Below are positions 35,387 through 44,764 of a stretch of DNA of 64,000 bases, piece by piece. The translations under genes and the position numbers were made by a program. The notes beneath the pieces were generated by a model that was not told where the DNA came from, ran no database searches, and worked only from the letters and a program-made list of their open reading frames with translations. The DNA comes from an uncultured beta proteobacterium (lineage in GTDB: Bacteria; Pseudomonadota; Gammaproteobacteria; Burkholderiales; SG8-39), in contig CAIOLO010000127.1 in NCBI GenBank assembly GCA_903859155.1, positions 99,570-163,569 on the forward strand, in the 5' to 3' direction. Within the stretch, counting starts at the first letter, position 1; every line of letters starts with the position of its first letter.

Positions 35387-36358
35387 ATGAAATGCGTCGA
35401 ACGATTTATAGCCGGAGTCGCCGGCGCTGTTTGCATCACTATTTCGACGGCAGGAATTTCGCAGACATTTCCTGCCAAACCCCTGCGGATGATATTGGCA
35501 CTGGGCGGCGGCGCCGAGGTTCTCGCGAGGCTGGTCGCGCAGAAATCCGGAGAGAGTCTGGGGCAACCCATGGTACTCGAGACTCAAAGCGGTGCCGGGG
35601 GGGCAATGGGCGCGCAGATGGTCGCCAGAGCCGCGCCGGACGGGTACACCATCCTCTTTGCCGCATCGAATTCGCAGATTTACCATGCCTTTCTTTCCCG
35701 GAGCGTCTTGTACGATCCGATCAAGGATTTCACGCCGATCACCAGGATCGGACAGGCGGTGCTTTGCGTGGTGGTGAATCCGGCGGCACCCTTCGGTTCT
35801 TTCAAGGAATTCACCGACTATGCGAGGCGCAATCCCGGCAAGGTGTCGTTCGGCACTTCGGGCATCGGCACCACCCATCACCTGGCAGCGGAACTGATCA
35901 AGCAACTCGCAGGCATTGACATGGTGCATGTTCCCTACAAAGGGGGCGGTCAGGTGCTCACCGATCTGGTGGGAGGACAGATTCCAATGGCATTCACCAT
36001 TCTTGCGACGGCCCTGCCGCACGTCAAAGCAGGGAAAATGAAAATAATGGCGGTGGTCAACGACAGGCGCTATCACACCATTCCCGAGGTCGCGACGCTG
36101 CGTGAAATGCTGCCAGGATTTGAAATGCCCCCAGGCTGGATGGGCTTGTTCGGCCCGGCGGGCCTGACGACGCCGGTGCAGAGGCGCCTGAATACGGAAC
36201 TGGCAAAGGCGCTGAATCACCCCGATGTGCGTCTTAAAGGCGATGAGCTCGGGATGGCCATGGACACCAGCACTCCCGAGGAGCTTGCTGCGGAACTCAA
36301 GCGTGACATCGGCACGGTAAGCAGAATCGTCAAAGCCGCAGGCATCCAGCCGGAGTAG
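35387..36358 (+). CDS. Bug/TctC-family periplasmic binding protein
   Basis: The product is 323 residues from ATG 35387, with GGAAAGG upstream and the signal peptide ending ISTAGIS-QTFP; an upstream in-frame opening at 35285 lacks a credible leader. It has AKPLRMILALGGGAEVLARL, APDGYTILFAASN, GTSGIGTTHHLAAELI and VPYKGGG. It is divergent from the truncated Bug at 34730, from which it is separated by 270 bp. Confidence 0.92.
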   Translation: MKCVERFIAGVAGAVCITISTAGISQTFPAKPLRMILALGGGAEVLARLVAQKSGESLGQPMVLETQSGAGGAMGAQMVARAAPDGYTILFAASNSQIYHAFLSRSVLYDPIKDFTPITRIGQAVLCVVVNPAAPFGSFKEFTDYARRNPGKVSFGTSGIGTTHHLAAELIKQLAGIDMVHVPYKGGGQVLTDLVGGQIPMAFTILATALPHVKAGKMKIMAVVNDRRYHTIPEVATLREMLPGFEMPPGWMGLFGPAGLTTPVQRRLNTELAKALNHPDVRLKGDELGMAMDTSTPEELAAELKRDIGTVSRIVKAAGIQPE

Positions 36359-37086
36359 TTCATTTATAGAAGAACGCCGTAAGATTTTTTGTAATCCGAC
36401 CGGCTTACGCTTTGCCCGCCTTGACCAGTTCTTCCGGCAGTTGCATGGCGAGGGCCTCGGCCGGCGTCGAGCCGACCTCGGTCGAGCAGGCCGGAGGAAT
36501 TTCACCTCCAGCCTCTCACAGAACCGAGCATAAACCTCTCGACTCACTCCGCTCCCATCAGTTAAACACGCCGCGCAGCCCAAGTTTCCAGTGCGCAAAG
36601 AGATCCTGCCTTTGGGTAGAAAGCCGCTGTAGAAAACGACTCGCCCGGATCTTATGAGCTAGCGGGGGTGGGGAAGGTCGGGGTGTTGTTGTCACATCAG
36701 TGGTGACGGGAGCCATGACCGGGTCTCCTCGTTTCGACGGTGTTGCCGTGTCCCCTGCGTTCATGAATCACACGGTCTTTTGCTCGTTCAAACTGACCCA
36801 TAGTCGAGATCTGGCAATAAAAATGCCATTGCTTTTCCGTAAATCAGCACCTATGGTTTTCTTACCTAACGACAATTCCGGCTGCGTGTGCCATGCTGAA
36901 CCACAGTCGGCCATCGGCCAACGGACGCTCATCTGATCGAAAAACCAGGTCTATGGATGCCCGGTGTTAGACGCATTGCAGTCATTTGAATTATTCAGGC
37001 CGTCATGGGTGCTCACTGGCTCGGCTCGTTCTTAATATCCGAACTAATTACTTCAGCACTGGTGGCAGAAATGCCACCATAATCTT
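36359..37086 (-). other. Long gene-poor stretch with intron-like RNA relics
   Basis: No intact gene is supported. On the minus strand the end of an unrecognised frame (TPAEALAMQLPEELVKAGKA then stop, about 36405-36470) follows the intron-like hairpins at 36489-36556. Bases 36560-36770 are an open but unrecognised stretch, possibly intron sequence. Bases 36780-37086 show nothing I recognise. Confidence 0.4.
36489..36556 (-). ncRNA. Probable group II intron 3' end (domain V/VI-like hairpins)
   Basis: On the minus strand a hairpin with stem GTGAGTC/GGTTTAT closed by a GAGA tetraloop sits inside GGGAGCGGA...GCTCGGTTCT, resembling catalytic domain V, including the AGC near its base. It is followed by GGCTGGAGG-TGAAATT-CCTCCGGCC, resembling domain VI, then a CTCGAC-like intron end (about 36480). 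The lower domain V stem has one mismatch, and no reverse transcriptase frame is present, so it would be a dead remnant. The resemblance is from memory of bacterial intron ends. Confidence 0.4.
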
Positions 37087-37502
37087 ATGAGAATTGTGGT
37101 TGATACCAATGTGCTGCTTGGAGCCTGTCTTGGCACGGGGGCGGCAAGCGCCGTAATTGCGGCTTGTCTGAAGATGCAATGTGTCCCCTTGATTGGCAAT
37201 GCACTATTCAACGAATACGAGGATGTTTTCGGCAGTGACGACTTGTTTAAAAACAGCAAGCTGAGCGGAGGTGAGCGAAACGAATTACTCGACATATTTT
37301 TTCCCGCTGCGAATGAACGCGTGTTTATTACTTTTGGCAACCCAATCTACCGGATGAGACAGACAATCATTTGGTAGAGCTTGCCGTGGCCGGCGGGGCG
37401 GATTTCATCGTGACGCGAAATCTACGTCATCTACGGAACATGCAATTGCATTTTCCTCAGTTGCGTATCACGTCGCCTGAAACTTTCTTGAAGGAAATTT
37501 GA
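37087..37502 (+). pseudogene. PIN-domain (VapC/PilT-like) toxin with frameshift
   Basis: The frame starts MRIVVDTNVLLGACL with the PIN Asp and runs to about 37326. The family would continue in the next frame, which reads YYFWQPNLPDETDNHLVELA then GGADFIVTRNLRHLR and ends at 37500-37502; one base appears lost in a T-run (about 37323-37326). The first frame ends at 37377 after an off-family tail. If real, the shift removes the second acidic cluster (PDETDN). A sequencing slip or ribosomal slippage on the T-run is the alternative. Confidence 0.75.
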
Positions 37503-37503
37503 C

Positions 37504-37719
37504 ATGACAGCACTTACTGTTCGCTTACCCGACGAAAAACACCGACGACTCAAGGCTCTGGCCAAGAGTCGCGGCACACCGCTCAATCGTCTGATAGATG
37601 AGATGACTATGCTGATGTCGGCTGAGTTTGATGCGGAAACACGCTTTCTCCTGCGTGCAAAGCGTGGATCTGGGAAAACTGAGCGTGGTTTGGCTTTACT
37701 GGAAAAAGCAGCGCGCTGA
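37504..37719 (+). CDS. Ribbon-helix-helix antitoxin
   Basis: The 71-residue protein has LTVRLPDEKHRRLKALAKSR and TPLNRLIDEM, an Arc/CopG-type ribbon-helix-helix, then a toxin-binding tail (ETRFLLRAKRGSGKTERGLA). It starts 1 base after the stop of the PIN-type toxin frame, so the two form a toxin-first pair. It appears intact although the toxin is frameshifted. Confidence 0.8.
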   Translation: MTALTVRLPDEKHRRLKALAKSRGTPLNRLIDEMTMLMSAEFDAETRFLLRAKRGSGKTERGLALLEKAAR

Positions 37720-37993
37720 GACCTGGTCGGCGGTATCCGTTTGGTTGCTATTGACGGCTCACGCGCGGTACAGCGCCGCGAGATCAGGATCGACAACAGC
37801 GATGATCAAGGTCAATATGATTGAAAAAATCCAACTCGATAAACTCTTGTTCGATACGCTAATGCATTTTTCAGATGACCCTATCGATAACCAAATGATT
37901 CTGCTGTTAAAACGGCCGGACAGATGTGGCTTTTTTGACCTAACGACTTAACCGGTCAGCCACATTCATCCGGACAGCGTGCAGTCTAACCAG

Positions 37994-38007
37994 TTGATAT
38001 TGATCAA
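37994..38007 (+). promoter_or_regulatory. Consensus FNR box upstream of Bug/Mo-hydroxylase/UbiD run
   Basis: TTGAT-ATTG-ATCAA matches the FNR consensus exactly in both half-sites, centred 85 bases before the Bug start at 38086. The best -10-like hexamer at class II spacing (TAAGCT, 38029-38034) is weak. The box match is direct; use by an FNR-family protein is inferred. Confidence 0.6.
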
Positions 38008-38085
38008 GTCAGGCTCGGCGGTAGTCCCTAAGCTCGTGTCGCCGTCGAATCCGTCGCGCGGCGCAATATTTAGTAGGGTAGATCG

Positions 38086-39048
38086 ATGAAAACGATGGGT
38101 TTCCTGGCGATTGCGCTGACATTGGGCACAGCCACGATGGCTGGTGCGCAAACCTGGCCTTCCAAGCCGGTAACTATGGTTCTGGGCTACCCCGCAGGGT
38201 CCGGAATCGACATAGTCGCGCGCTATCTTGCGGACAGTTTGCGCGAGCGCACCGGCCAGCCTTTCATAGTGGACAACAAGCCTGGAAGTTTCGCCAATAT
38301 CGGTGCGCAGGCAGTAGCCCGCGCGGCACCTGATGGTTACACCATGTTTTTCACCACAACCTCCACGCATGCCGCCAACATTCATTTATACAAGAGCATC
38401 GGCTACGACCCGGTCAAGGATTTCACACCAATCACGACAATAGCGACGCTAGGCTTCGTCGTTCTAGTGAATCCATCCAAAGTACCGGTCAGCTCAATTT
38501 CTGAACTGACTAGTTTTGTTTTGGCACGGCCGGGCAAAGTGTCCTACGGCAGTGCCTCCGCCACGGGCCGCATCGCGGCGGAGCTATACCAGTCTATGAC
38601 CAGCGCGAACATGACCTTCATTCCATATAAGGGAGGACAGCAGGCGTTGCTCGACCTTCTCGGCGGAGACATCCAAGTCCTCTATCTCGACGCGACCGCT
38701 GCAATTCCACACATGAAAGCAGGCAAGGTGCGCGCGCTTGCTGTGACCAATGCCAACCGAATATCGGCGGCACCCGAAGTGCCCACTATGGCGCAGGCGG
38801 GGCTCGCCGGATATGAGCTTGAGTCCTGGTTCGCGGTATTTTTCCCGGCCAAAACGCCGCGGGACATCACACAAAAGCTGGCCGAACTATGCAATGCCTC
38901 GATGACTTCGGAAAAAGGACGCGCATTTCTCACAAATCTAGGCGCTGATCCCTACACCGGTTCACCCGAGAACCTTACCAGGCTGGTGGAGAAAGACCTT
39001 GCCAAGTGGGGAAAAATCATCAAGAGCGCAGGCATCGAGCCGGAGTAA
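38086..39048 (+). CDS. Bug/TctC-family periplasmic binding protein
   Basis: The product is 320 residues. The signal peptide ends TMAGA-QTWP. It has KPVTMVLGYPAGSGIDIVAR, DNKPGSFANIGAQAVARAAP, DGYTMFFTTTSTHAANIHLY and IPYKGGQ. The binding helix reads GSASATGRIAAELYQSM, with Arg-Ile where His-Leu is common. It is the first gene of a plus-strand run with the molybdenum hydroxylase subunit 78 bp downstream, and a consensus FNR box lies upstream. Confidence 0.93.
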   Translation: MKTMGFLAIALTLGTATMAGAQTWPSKPVTMVLGYPAGSGIDIVARYLADSLRERTGQPFIVDNKPGSFANIGAQAVARAAPDGYTMFFTTTSTHAANIHLYKSIGYDPVKDFTPITTIATLGFVVLVNPSKVPVSSISELTSFVLARPGKVSYGSASATGRIAAELYQSMTSANMTFIPYKGGQQALLDLLGGDIQVLYLDATAAIPHMKAGKVRALAVTNANRISAAPEVPTMAQAGLAGYELESWFAVFFPAKTPRDITQKLAELCNASMTSEKGRAFLTNLGADPYTGSPENLTRLVEKDLAKWGKIIKSAGIEPE

Positions 39049-39126
39049 GCGTGGCAGGCTATATTGGCCGCTCGGGACTGATGAGAGCGCGCTCCGCGAC
39101 GTTCCGCAATTTTAGGCTAGACAACA

Positions 39127-41490
39127 ATGAACAAGTACATAGGTCAATCTATCCGTCGCGTAGAGGATCAGCGATTCCTCCAGGGCCAGGGCAGATTTAC
39201 TGACGATATCGTGATAGAAGGACAGCTCTATTGCGCATTCCTGCGCTCGCCCCACGCGCATGCAAAGATCGTTGCCATTGACTCGAGCGCGGCGCGGCAG
39301 GCCGAAGGGGTGATCACCGTCCTGACCGGCGCCGATTATTTGGCCGACGGATTGGACGGTGTCCGGCATATGCCCAACCCTGCGGATCCCGTCGATATAT
39401 CAGTACGCGCATTCATAGCCCCCCCCGGCGGGTCGATCCTAGATCTACCCCATTGGCCGCTGGCAATCGAACGGGTGCGGCATGTGGGCGAACTGGTGGC
39501 TTTGGTCGCAGCAACAACCGCGGCCGCTGCGCGCGATGCGGTGGAACTCCTCAACGTTGAGTATCAAGCACTGCCGGCGGTAGTCTCTCCCGTTGACGCC
39601 ATATTGGAGAATGCGCCCCAACTCTGGGATGAAGCACCGCGCAATCTGTGTTTTTCACTGGGATATGGTGACGCCGATGCAACGCAGCGAGCGATAAAGC
39701 AAGCGGCACACGTGATCAGACATGAGTTCGTCCACAATCGAATCGCGAGTTGCCATCTGGAACCACGGGCGGCGCTTGGCAATTACGATTCCGAGACCGG
39801 CCTTCACACTCTGATCTCCGGCAACCAGGGAGTCTTCGCGCAGAAAATGGCACTCGCCGCCGCGCTCAAGGTTCCACCTGAGAGGGTGCGCGTCATTTGT
39901 CCCGACGTCGGCGGTGCATTCGGAACGAGAAACAATGTTTGCCCGGAACAATTGGCCGTCATGTGGGCTGCCAAGCGCCTCGGCAAGCCGGTGAAATGGC
40001 TTGGAGACCGCAGTGAGGCATTCCAATCCGATTACCAGGCCCGCGACTGCGTCGTGCGCGCCACTCTGGCTCTTAACCACGACGGAGTCATTCAGGCCTA
40101 CGAACTCGAATGGTTCGGCAATATTGGATCCACCACCGTCGCCTTTGTCGCACTGGCCAACGGACGAAGGATTCCCGCCAGCGTCTATCACGTCCCGGTG
40201 GCACATGTGCTATCTCATGCGTTACTGACTAATACAGTCCCTACAGCGCCATACCGTGGATCCGGCCGGCCGGAGTCAATTCACATGCTCGAACGCCTGC
40301 TGGACATGGCCGCGGGACGAATGGGTATTGAACGTGCAGCGATCCGCCGCCGCAACATGATCACCAAGGCTATGCTTCCCTATCGAAGCGTGATGAATAT
40401 CGTCTATGACAGCGGCGACTTCCTGGGTTACATGGACAAAGTGCTTGCCGCTGCCGAATGGGAAAGCTTTCCAGCCAGAAAAGCTGCGGCGCATGCACGC
40501 GGCAAACTCGCCGGCATCGGCCTGTCAAACCATATTTCTGGACCGGTCGGCGCTCCGATCGAACGGACATCTCTTCGGGTTCTGGGGAATGGAAAGATTG
40601 AGGCGACGGTCGGAACCCAATCAAGCGGGCAAGGCCACGAGACCAGTTTCGCTCAAATAGTCGCAGATACACTGGGCGTTTCCTTTGAATCCATTCATAT
40701 ACGATCTGGCGACACCGATTTCGTCACGCTTGGCGGCGGTACCCATTCCGAACGATCCATGCGGATCACGGGAACCTTGATAGTCAAGACCTCGGCCGAA
40801 ATCATAGAACGGGGTCGCATGGCGGCTGCCTCGTTGCTTGAAGTTGCAACAAAAGACCTGGTGTACGAAGCGCCGTTCTATCGCGTCAGCGGGACCGACC
40901 GGGTAATCAGCCTATTCGCGGTCGCTGAGGCGATCGAATCGGGCAAATACCGTGACGAGGTAAGCAACAAGTTGGAAGCAACGGGCAACTTCAAGGGCCG
41001 GATTCCCGCTTATCCAGCGGGCGCGGCGGTTTGCGAGTTGGAAATAGATCCCGCGACGGGAACGGTCGAAATCACGCGCCATACAACGGTCGACGACGCA
41101 GGCCGACCGATCAATCCCATGCTGATAGAAGGCCAGACGCATGGCGGTATTGCTCAGGGCGTGGGGCAGGCATTGTTCGAGGGCATCGTCTATGACCGCG
41201 ATTCAGGGCAGATCCTGACAGGATCCTTCTCCGATTACTGCCTTTGTCGCGCCGATAACCTTCCTTCGTTCAACGTGGGACACGCCGAAGACCCGACCGA
41301 AGGAAACCCTTTGCGTATCAAAGGCGGTGCCGAAGCCGGAATAATGCCGGCTACCGCGGCGGTCATCAATGCGCTGTGCGATGCACTGTCGGAGGCTCGG
41401 GTAGAGGACATTCCCATGCCCGCGACGCCGGCTGTTATATGGAACCTGCTTTCTGCATGCGAACGCGGGCAAACGGGGCTATCGAAATAG
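39127..41490 (+). CDS. Xanthine-dehydrogenase-family molybdopterin-binding large subunit
   Basis: The product is 787 residues and of the CoxL/aldehyde oxidoreductase type. The N-terminal aldehyde-oxidase a/b hammerhead has QSIRRVEDQRFLQGQGRFTD. Molybdopterin-binding motifs are DVGGAFGTRNN (about 262), APYRGSGRPES (about 376) and GTQSSGQGHETSFAQ (about 497). The active-site Glu lies in IKGGAEAGIMPATAAV (about 733). These enzymes hydroxylate aromatic or N-heterocyclic rings, or oxidise aldehydes or CO, using water. The usual 2Fe-2S and FAD subunits are not encoded nearby, so either partners come from elsewhere or this is an orphan. It is flanked by a Bug gene and a UbiD-type decarboxylase. Confidence 0.92.
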   Translation: MNKYIGQSIRRVEDQRFLQGQGRFTDDIVIEGQLYCAFLRSPHAHAKIVAIDSSAARQAEGVITVLTGADYLADGLDGVRHMPNPADPVDISVRAFIAPPGGSILDLPHWPLAIERVRHVGELVALVAATTAAAARDAVELLNVEYQALPAVVSPVDAILENAPQLWDEAPRNLCFSLGYGDADATQRAIKQAAHVIRHEFVHNRIASCHLEPRAALGNYDSETGLHTLISGNQGVFAQKMALAAALKVPPERVRVICPDVGGAFGTRNNVCPEQLAVMWAAKRLGKPVKWLGDRSEAFQSDYQARDCVVRATLALNHDGVIQAYELEWFGNIGSTTVAFVALANGRRIPASVYHVPVAHVLSHALLTNTVPTAPYRGSGRPESIHMLERLLDMAAGRMGIERAAIRRRNMITKAMLPYRSVMNIVYDSGDFLGYMDKVLAAAEWESFPARKAAAHARGKLAGIGLSNHISGPVGAPIERTSLRVLGNGKIEATVGTQSSGQGHETSFAQIVADTLGVSFESIHIRSGDTDFVTLGGGTHSERSMRITGTLIVKTSAEIIERGRMAAASLLEVATKDLVYEAPFYRVSGTDRVISLFAVAEAIESGKYRDEVSNKLEATGNFKGRIPAYPAGAAVCELEIDPATGTVEITRHTTVDDAGRPINPMLIEGQTHGGIAQGVGQALFEGIVYDRDSGQILTGSFSDYCLCRADNLPSFNVGHAEDPTEGNPLRIKGGAEAGIMPATAAVINALCDALSEARVEDIPMPATPAVIWNLLSACERGQTGLSK

Positions 41491-41846
41491 GATTCAAGGT
41501 CGCAGCAAACTTACCAGTCCGAGCATCCGATGGCGATAAACCAAAAGGTTTTCAGATAGGGCCTAGATAATTGAAAATCGTAGAGAGTCGCGGCGGCTTT
41601 ACGATAGAAGCTGCGATTTCTTCTGCGCATTAGTGTTTATCAGGCCAATGCCAATGCACGTTCCAGCTGCCTGTATCAGCTAGTGCAGACGGGCCGTCCA
41701 CTTCTTCCTGCGCGCGAATGTGCAACTACTCAACACCAGCGCATACGCTACACTTGCCTGCGGGTCAGCTTAAGAAATTAATGCACACGGCTGGTCAATT
41801 CTAAACGTGCATCGACAGACCTATCGCATCAGAAAGGGATAATCCC
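41491..41846 (+). other. Intergenic stretch before UbiD-type gene
   Basis: There is no gene and no clear terminator or promoter. AAAGGG at 41833-41838 is the likely ribosome-binding site for the next gene. Confidence 0.4.
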
Positions 41847-43430
41847 ATGGCAGTAGGAAAGAATATGCCAGACTTGGACAAGTTCCGGCTGCGTCGCTTC
41901 GTCGAAACGCTCATCGGAATGGGAGAAGTCGAGGTTCACGATGAGCAAGTCGACCTGGCCGACGTCAGTGCCATAGTCGAGTCAACTCCGAAGGCGGTCC
42001 TGTTCCGGAACGCCGGTCCGGAGCGACTGGAACTTGTTGCCGGCGTTATGGGGAACCGCAGGCGCCTGGCTGCAGCGCTGGGTGCCACCGAGAAGGATGT
42101 CGTGGCGGAATTCCAGCGACGTACGGGCAATCCAGGAAGCTCAGTTGATGTGCCCTCGGGCGATGCCCCGGTTCATCAGATCATTCTCACGGCAGATCAG
42201 GCGGATTTCACCAGGCTGCCGTTCCATCCACAGCACGAATTCGACGGCAGTGCTTACTTGAGTTCGGGTATCGACTACACGATTGATCCGGAAACGGGCC
42301 TGAGCAATGTTGGGTGCCGGAGGCTGAGCCTGCGCAATAGAAAGGAGTGCGGCACGAACATCACCGTCAGATCGCATCTGATGTTGCTCTACCAACGCTG
42401 TGTCGCGCGCGGACAGAAGCTGCCGATAAGCTATGTAATCGGGTCGCACCCGACCGATTTTCTAGCGGCAGTAATGAGAATCCCCTGCGAGGAAATCGGA
42501 TTGATAGGAGCGCTGCGCGACCAGCCGGTTCCACTGGTGAAATGCGTTACCAACGACATCCGTGTGCCTGCAGATTCAGAAATAGTTCTGGAGGGCTACC
42601 TCGACGAGCGCGGGTACATCGAGCCGGAAGGCCCCTTCGGCGAATACATGGGTTACTACGGGCCGATGCGGCTCGATCCGGTATTTCATCTAACAGCCAT
42701 CACGATGCGGCACGACGCGTTGCACCAGTCGCTGCTACATGGTTCGGGGAGAGTTCTCGGCAGCACCGAGGCAGCCAATCTCACCGGACTGCGACTAGAA
42801 GCCGAAGCCTCCCGGACCCTCAAGAACATCGGGATTGAAGCGGTCGATGTACACCTGCCGCTGTACGGCGGCGAAGGACAGCACCTGCGTGTGGCGATTC
42901 GCCAGAAGCTTCCCGGCGAGCCAAGGCGCGTCATTGCGACCATTCTTGGGGCAATGCCGTCGGTGAAGCACGTTTTTGTAGTCGACGACGATATTGACAT
43001 ACGCTCGCAGGACTCCATGGAATGGGCGCTTGGCACGCGTTTCCAGGCGGACCGAGATCTGGTGCTTTACGAGGGCATGCCCGGAATGCGGCTGGATCCA
43101 TCACTCGACGGCAGGGCGATCGGCGCCAAGGCGGGCTTCGACCTGACCCGCCCGCAGGGGCGAAAATGGGCGGTGACAACATCCATTGCGGGGGCAAAGC
43201 GATTCACTGCGCAAGCGCATTGCAAGACGGTCGAGCAGGCGCTGGAAGAAGGACCGCTCTTCTTCACCCAAATAATGGAGAACGTTGGCAGCCGGGATGG
43301 GCGCGAAGTCGCGTGCGCGCTCGACGAACTTCGCCAGCAAGGCAGGCTGGGCTGCGATGAAGAAGGCCGATACCGGCTTGCCCAGGCAGAGAAAGGGCGA
43401 ACGGCATTTTCGGGCCCGGCGCATGGTTAG
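41847..43430 (+). CDS. UbiD-family prFMN-dependent decarboxylase
   Basis: The 527-residue protein has the conserved catalytic segment EPEGPFGEYMGYYG (about 258-271), with the second Glu of the E-R-E triad, and other UbiD landmarks: FTRLPFHPQHEFDGSAYLSS, GIDYTIDPETGLSNVGCRRL and VVDDDIDI (metal site). UbiD enzymes carry out reversible decarboxylation of unsaturated or aromatic acids using prenylated FMN supplied by UbiX, which is not present here. The position behind a molybdenum hydroxylase and a Bug receptor suggests hydroxylation and (de)carboxylation of an aromatic acid (inference), not ubiquinone synthesis. The last 60 residues are an added tail with weak family match. Confidence 0.92.
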   Translation: MAVGKNMPDLDKFRLRRFVETLIGMGEVEVHDEQVDLADVSAIVESTPKAVLFRNAGPERLELVAGVMGNRRRLAAALGATEKDVVAEFQRRTGNPGSSVDVPSGDAPVHQIILTADQADFTRLPFHPQHEFDGSAYLSSGIDYTIDPETGLSNVGCRRLSLRNRKECGTNITVRSHLMLLYQRCVARGQKLPISYVIGSHPTDFLAAVMRIPCEEIGLIGALRDQPVPLVKCVTNDIRVPADSEIVLEGYLDERGYIEPEGPFGEYMGYYGPMRLDPVFHLTAITMRHDALHQSLLHGSGRVLGSTEAANLTGLRLEAEASRTLKNIGIEAVDVHLPLYGGEGQHLRVAIRQKLPGEPRRVIATILGAMPSVKHVFVVDDDIDIRSQDSMEWALGTRFQADRDLVLYEGMPGMRLDPSLDGRAIGAKAGFDLTRPQGRKWAVTTSIAGAKRFTAQAHCKTVEQALEEGPLFFTQIMENVGSRDGREVACALDELRQQGRLGCDEEGRYRLAQAEKGRTAFSGPAHG

Positions 43431-43777
43431 CCGATTTCATCAGACAACTCAGCAGAAGTACGTCATTTCTGGAAATGAAACAATTCCCTTAAATTGGATA
43501 TTTTCTTCGCGGGCGATCTGCACAGGATGCTGATTAGTCCTCAGAATAAATGACCGCCTTCAACATCCGGGCATATGACGGGTACGCTCCCGGGTGGAAG
43601 TTGAGTGCTCGGGCAGCTTGTCTATGCGGATACGCATGATCTTTGCGTGCGCATGGGATGAGCGCAGGAAGGCACAATAAAGCTGTGCTGCCACGCTGAT
43701 GTCAGCGGTATAGCCTCACCTGTCCGGTGAGGCCCCGAACATCTTCAACCCGAAGGCCGATATAACCTGCTACGCAA
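43431..43777 (+). other. Intergenic stretch between convergent genes
   Basis: It lies between the UbiD-type gene (plus) and a Bug gene (minus). No gene or strong hairpin was recognised. Confidence 0.4.
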
Positions 43778-44764
43778 TTACTCCGGCTGAATTCCTGCCG
43801 CCCTCATCACCTTAGTAATCAGCGGCAAATCCGCTTGCAGTCGCGCAGTCATGGCCTCTGGCGTGCTGTATAAGATATCCAGGTCCAGGGCATTAAACCT
43901 GTCGCGAGTCGCAGGAAGCTTGAGGAACTCGCCAATCTCACGGTTCAACCTGTCGATAATTGGTCGCGGCGTGCCGCCGGTAGTGGACAATCCGAACCAA
44001 GTCACCATGTCAAACCCTGGCAGGCCGGATTCAGAAATGGTCGGCAAATCGCGAAGCGCCTGGGTGCGAGCAGAGCCAGAAGAGGCCAGCGCCCGAACCT
44101 TGCCACTGCGAATATTAGGCAGCGAGGTTACCGGTCCTTCGAAAATGAGTTGGAGATCGCCTGCCATCAATGCCATCTGGGCTTGTCCGGCACTTTTAAA
44201 CGGCACGTGGACCACATCTATGCCGGTGCGCACCTTGAGGATTTCCATGGCCAGGTGGTTCCCACTGCCCACGCCGATGGAACCAAAGGAGAATTTACCC
44301 GGATTCGCTTTTGCCAATGCGACCAACTCCTGCAAATTACGCGCTGGCAATGACGGATGCACCATAAGAAAGTAAGGCACGGTAAGCAACATCGACACCG
44401 AGGCAATATCGCGGAACGGATCATAGGGCAGCGATTTTCTTGCCGCAGTGGTGAAAACCAGACCGGACTGCGTCCCCAGAACCAGCGTATGGCCATCCGG
44501 CACCGCTCGGGCTGTCAATTCCAACGCGATCGCTTGACTGGCGCCAGGACGGTTGTCCGCAATGACTGGCTGCCCCAGGCTGGCGCTTAAATACTGTGCG
44601 GCGCTGCGACCGACGGTGTCGCCCAGACCACCGGCATAGGGGATGATCAACCGCAACGGTCTGCTCGGGTAACTCACGACTGGATTCTGAGCCCAGACGT
44701 TCGATGCGAATGCCCAGAACATACCGCTTGCCAGGCTCATGAATACCAGGTGGTTAAGTCGCAT
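43778..44764 (-). CDS. Bug/TctC-family periplasmic binding protein
   Basis: The product is 328 residues from ATG 44764 (MRLNHLVFMSL; GGGAG upstream); a longer in-frame opening at 44869 adds a polar leader. The signal peptide ends SNVWA-QNPV, with five extra residues before SYPSRPLRLIIPYAGGLGDT. It has VPDGHTLVLGTQSG (His for the usual Tyr), GSIGVGSGNHLAMEIL and VPFKSAG. It is convergent with the UbiD-type gene. Confidence 0.92.
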   Translation of the reverse strand: MRLNHLVFMSLASGMFWAFASNVWAQNPVVSYPSRPLRLIIPYAGGLGDTVGRSAAQYLSASLGQPVIADNRPGASQAIALELTARAVPDGHTLVLGTQSGLVFTTAARKSLPYDPFRDIASVSMLLTVPYFLMVHPSLPARNLQELVALAKANPGKFSFGSIGVGSGNHLAMEILKVRTGIDVVHVPFKSAGQAQMALMAGDLQLIFEGPVTSLPNIRSGKVRALASSGSARTQALRDLPTISESGLPGFDMVTWFGLSTTGGTPRPIIDRLNREIGEFLKLPATRDRFNALDLDILYSTPEAMTARLQADLPLITKVMRAAGIQPE

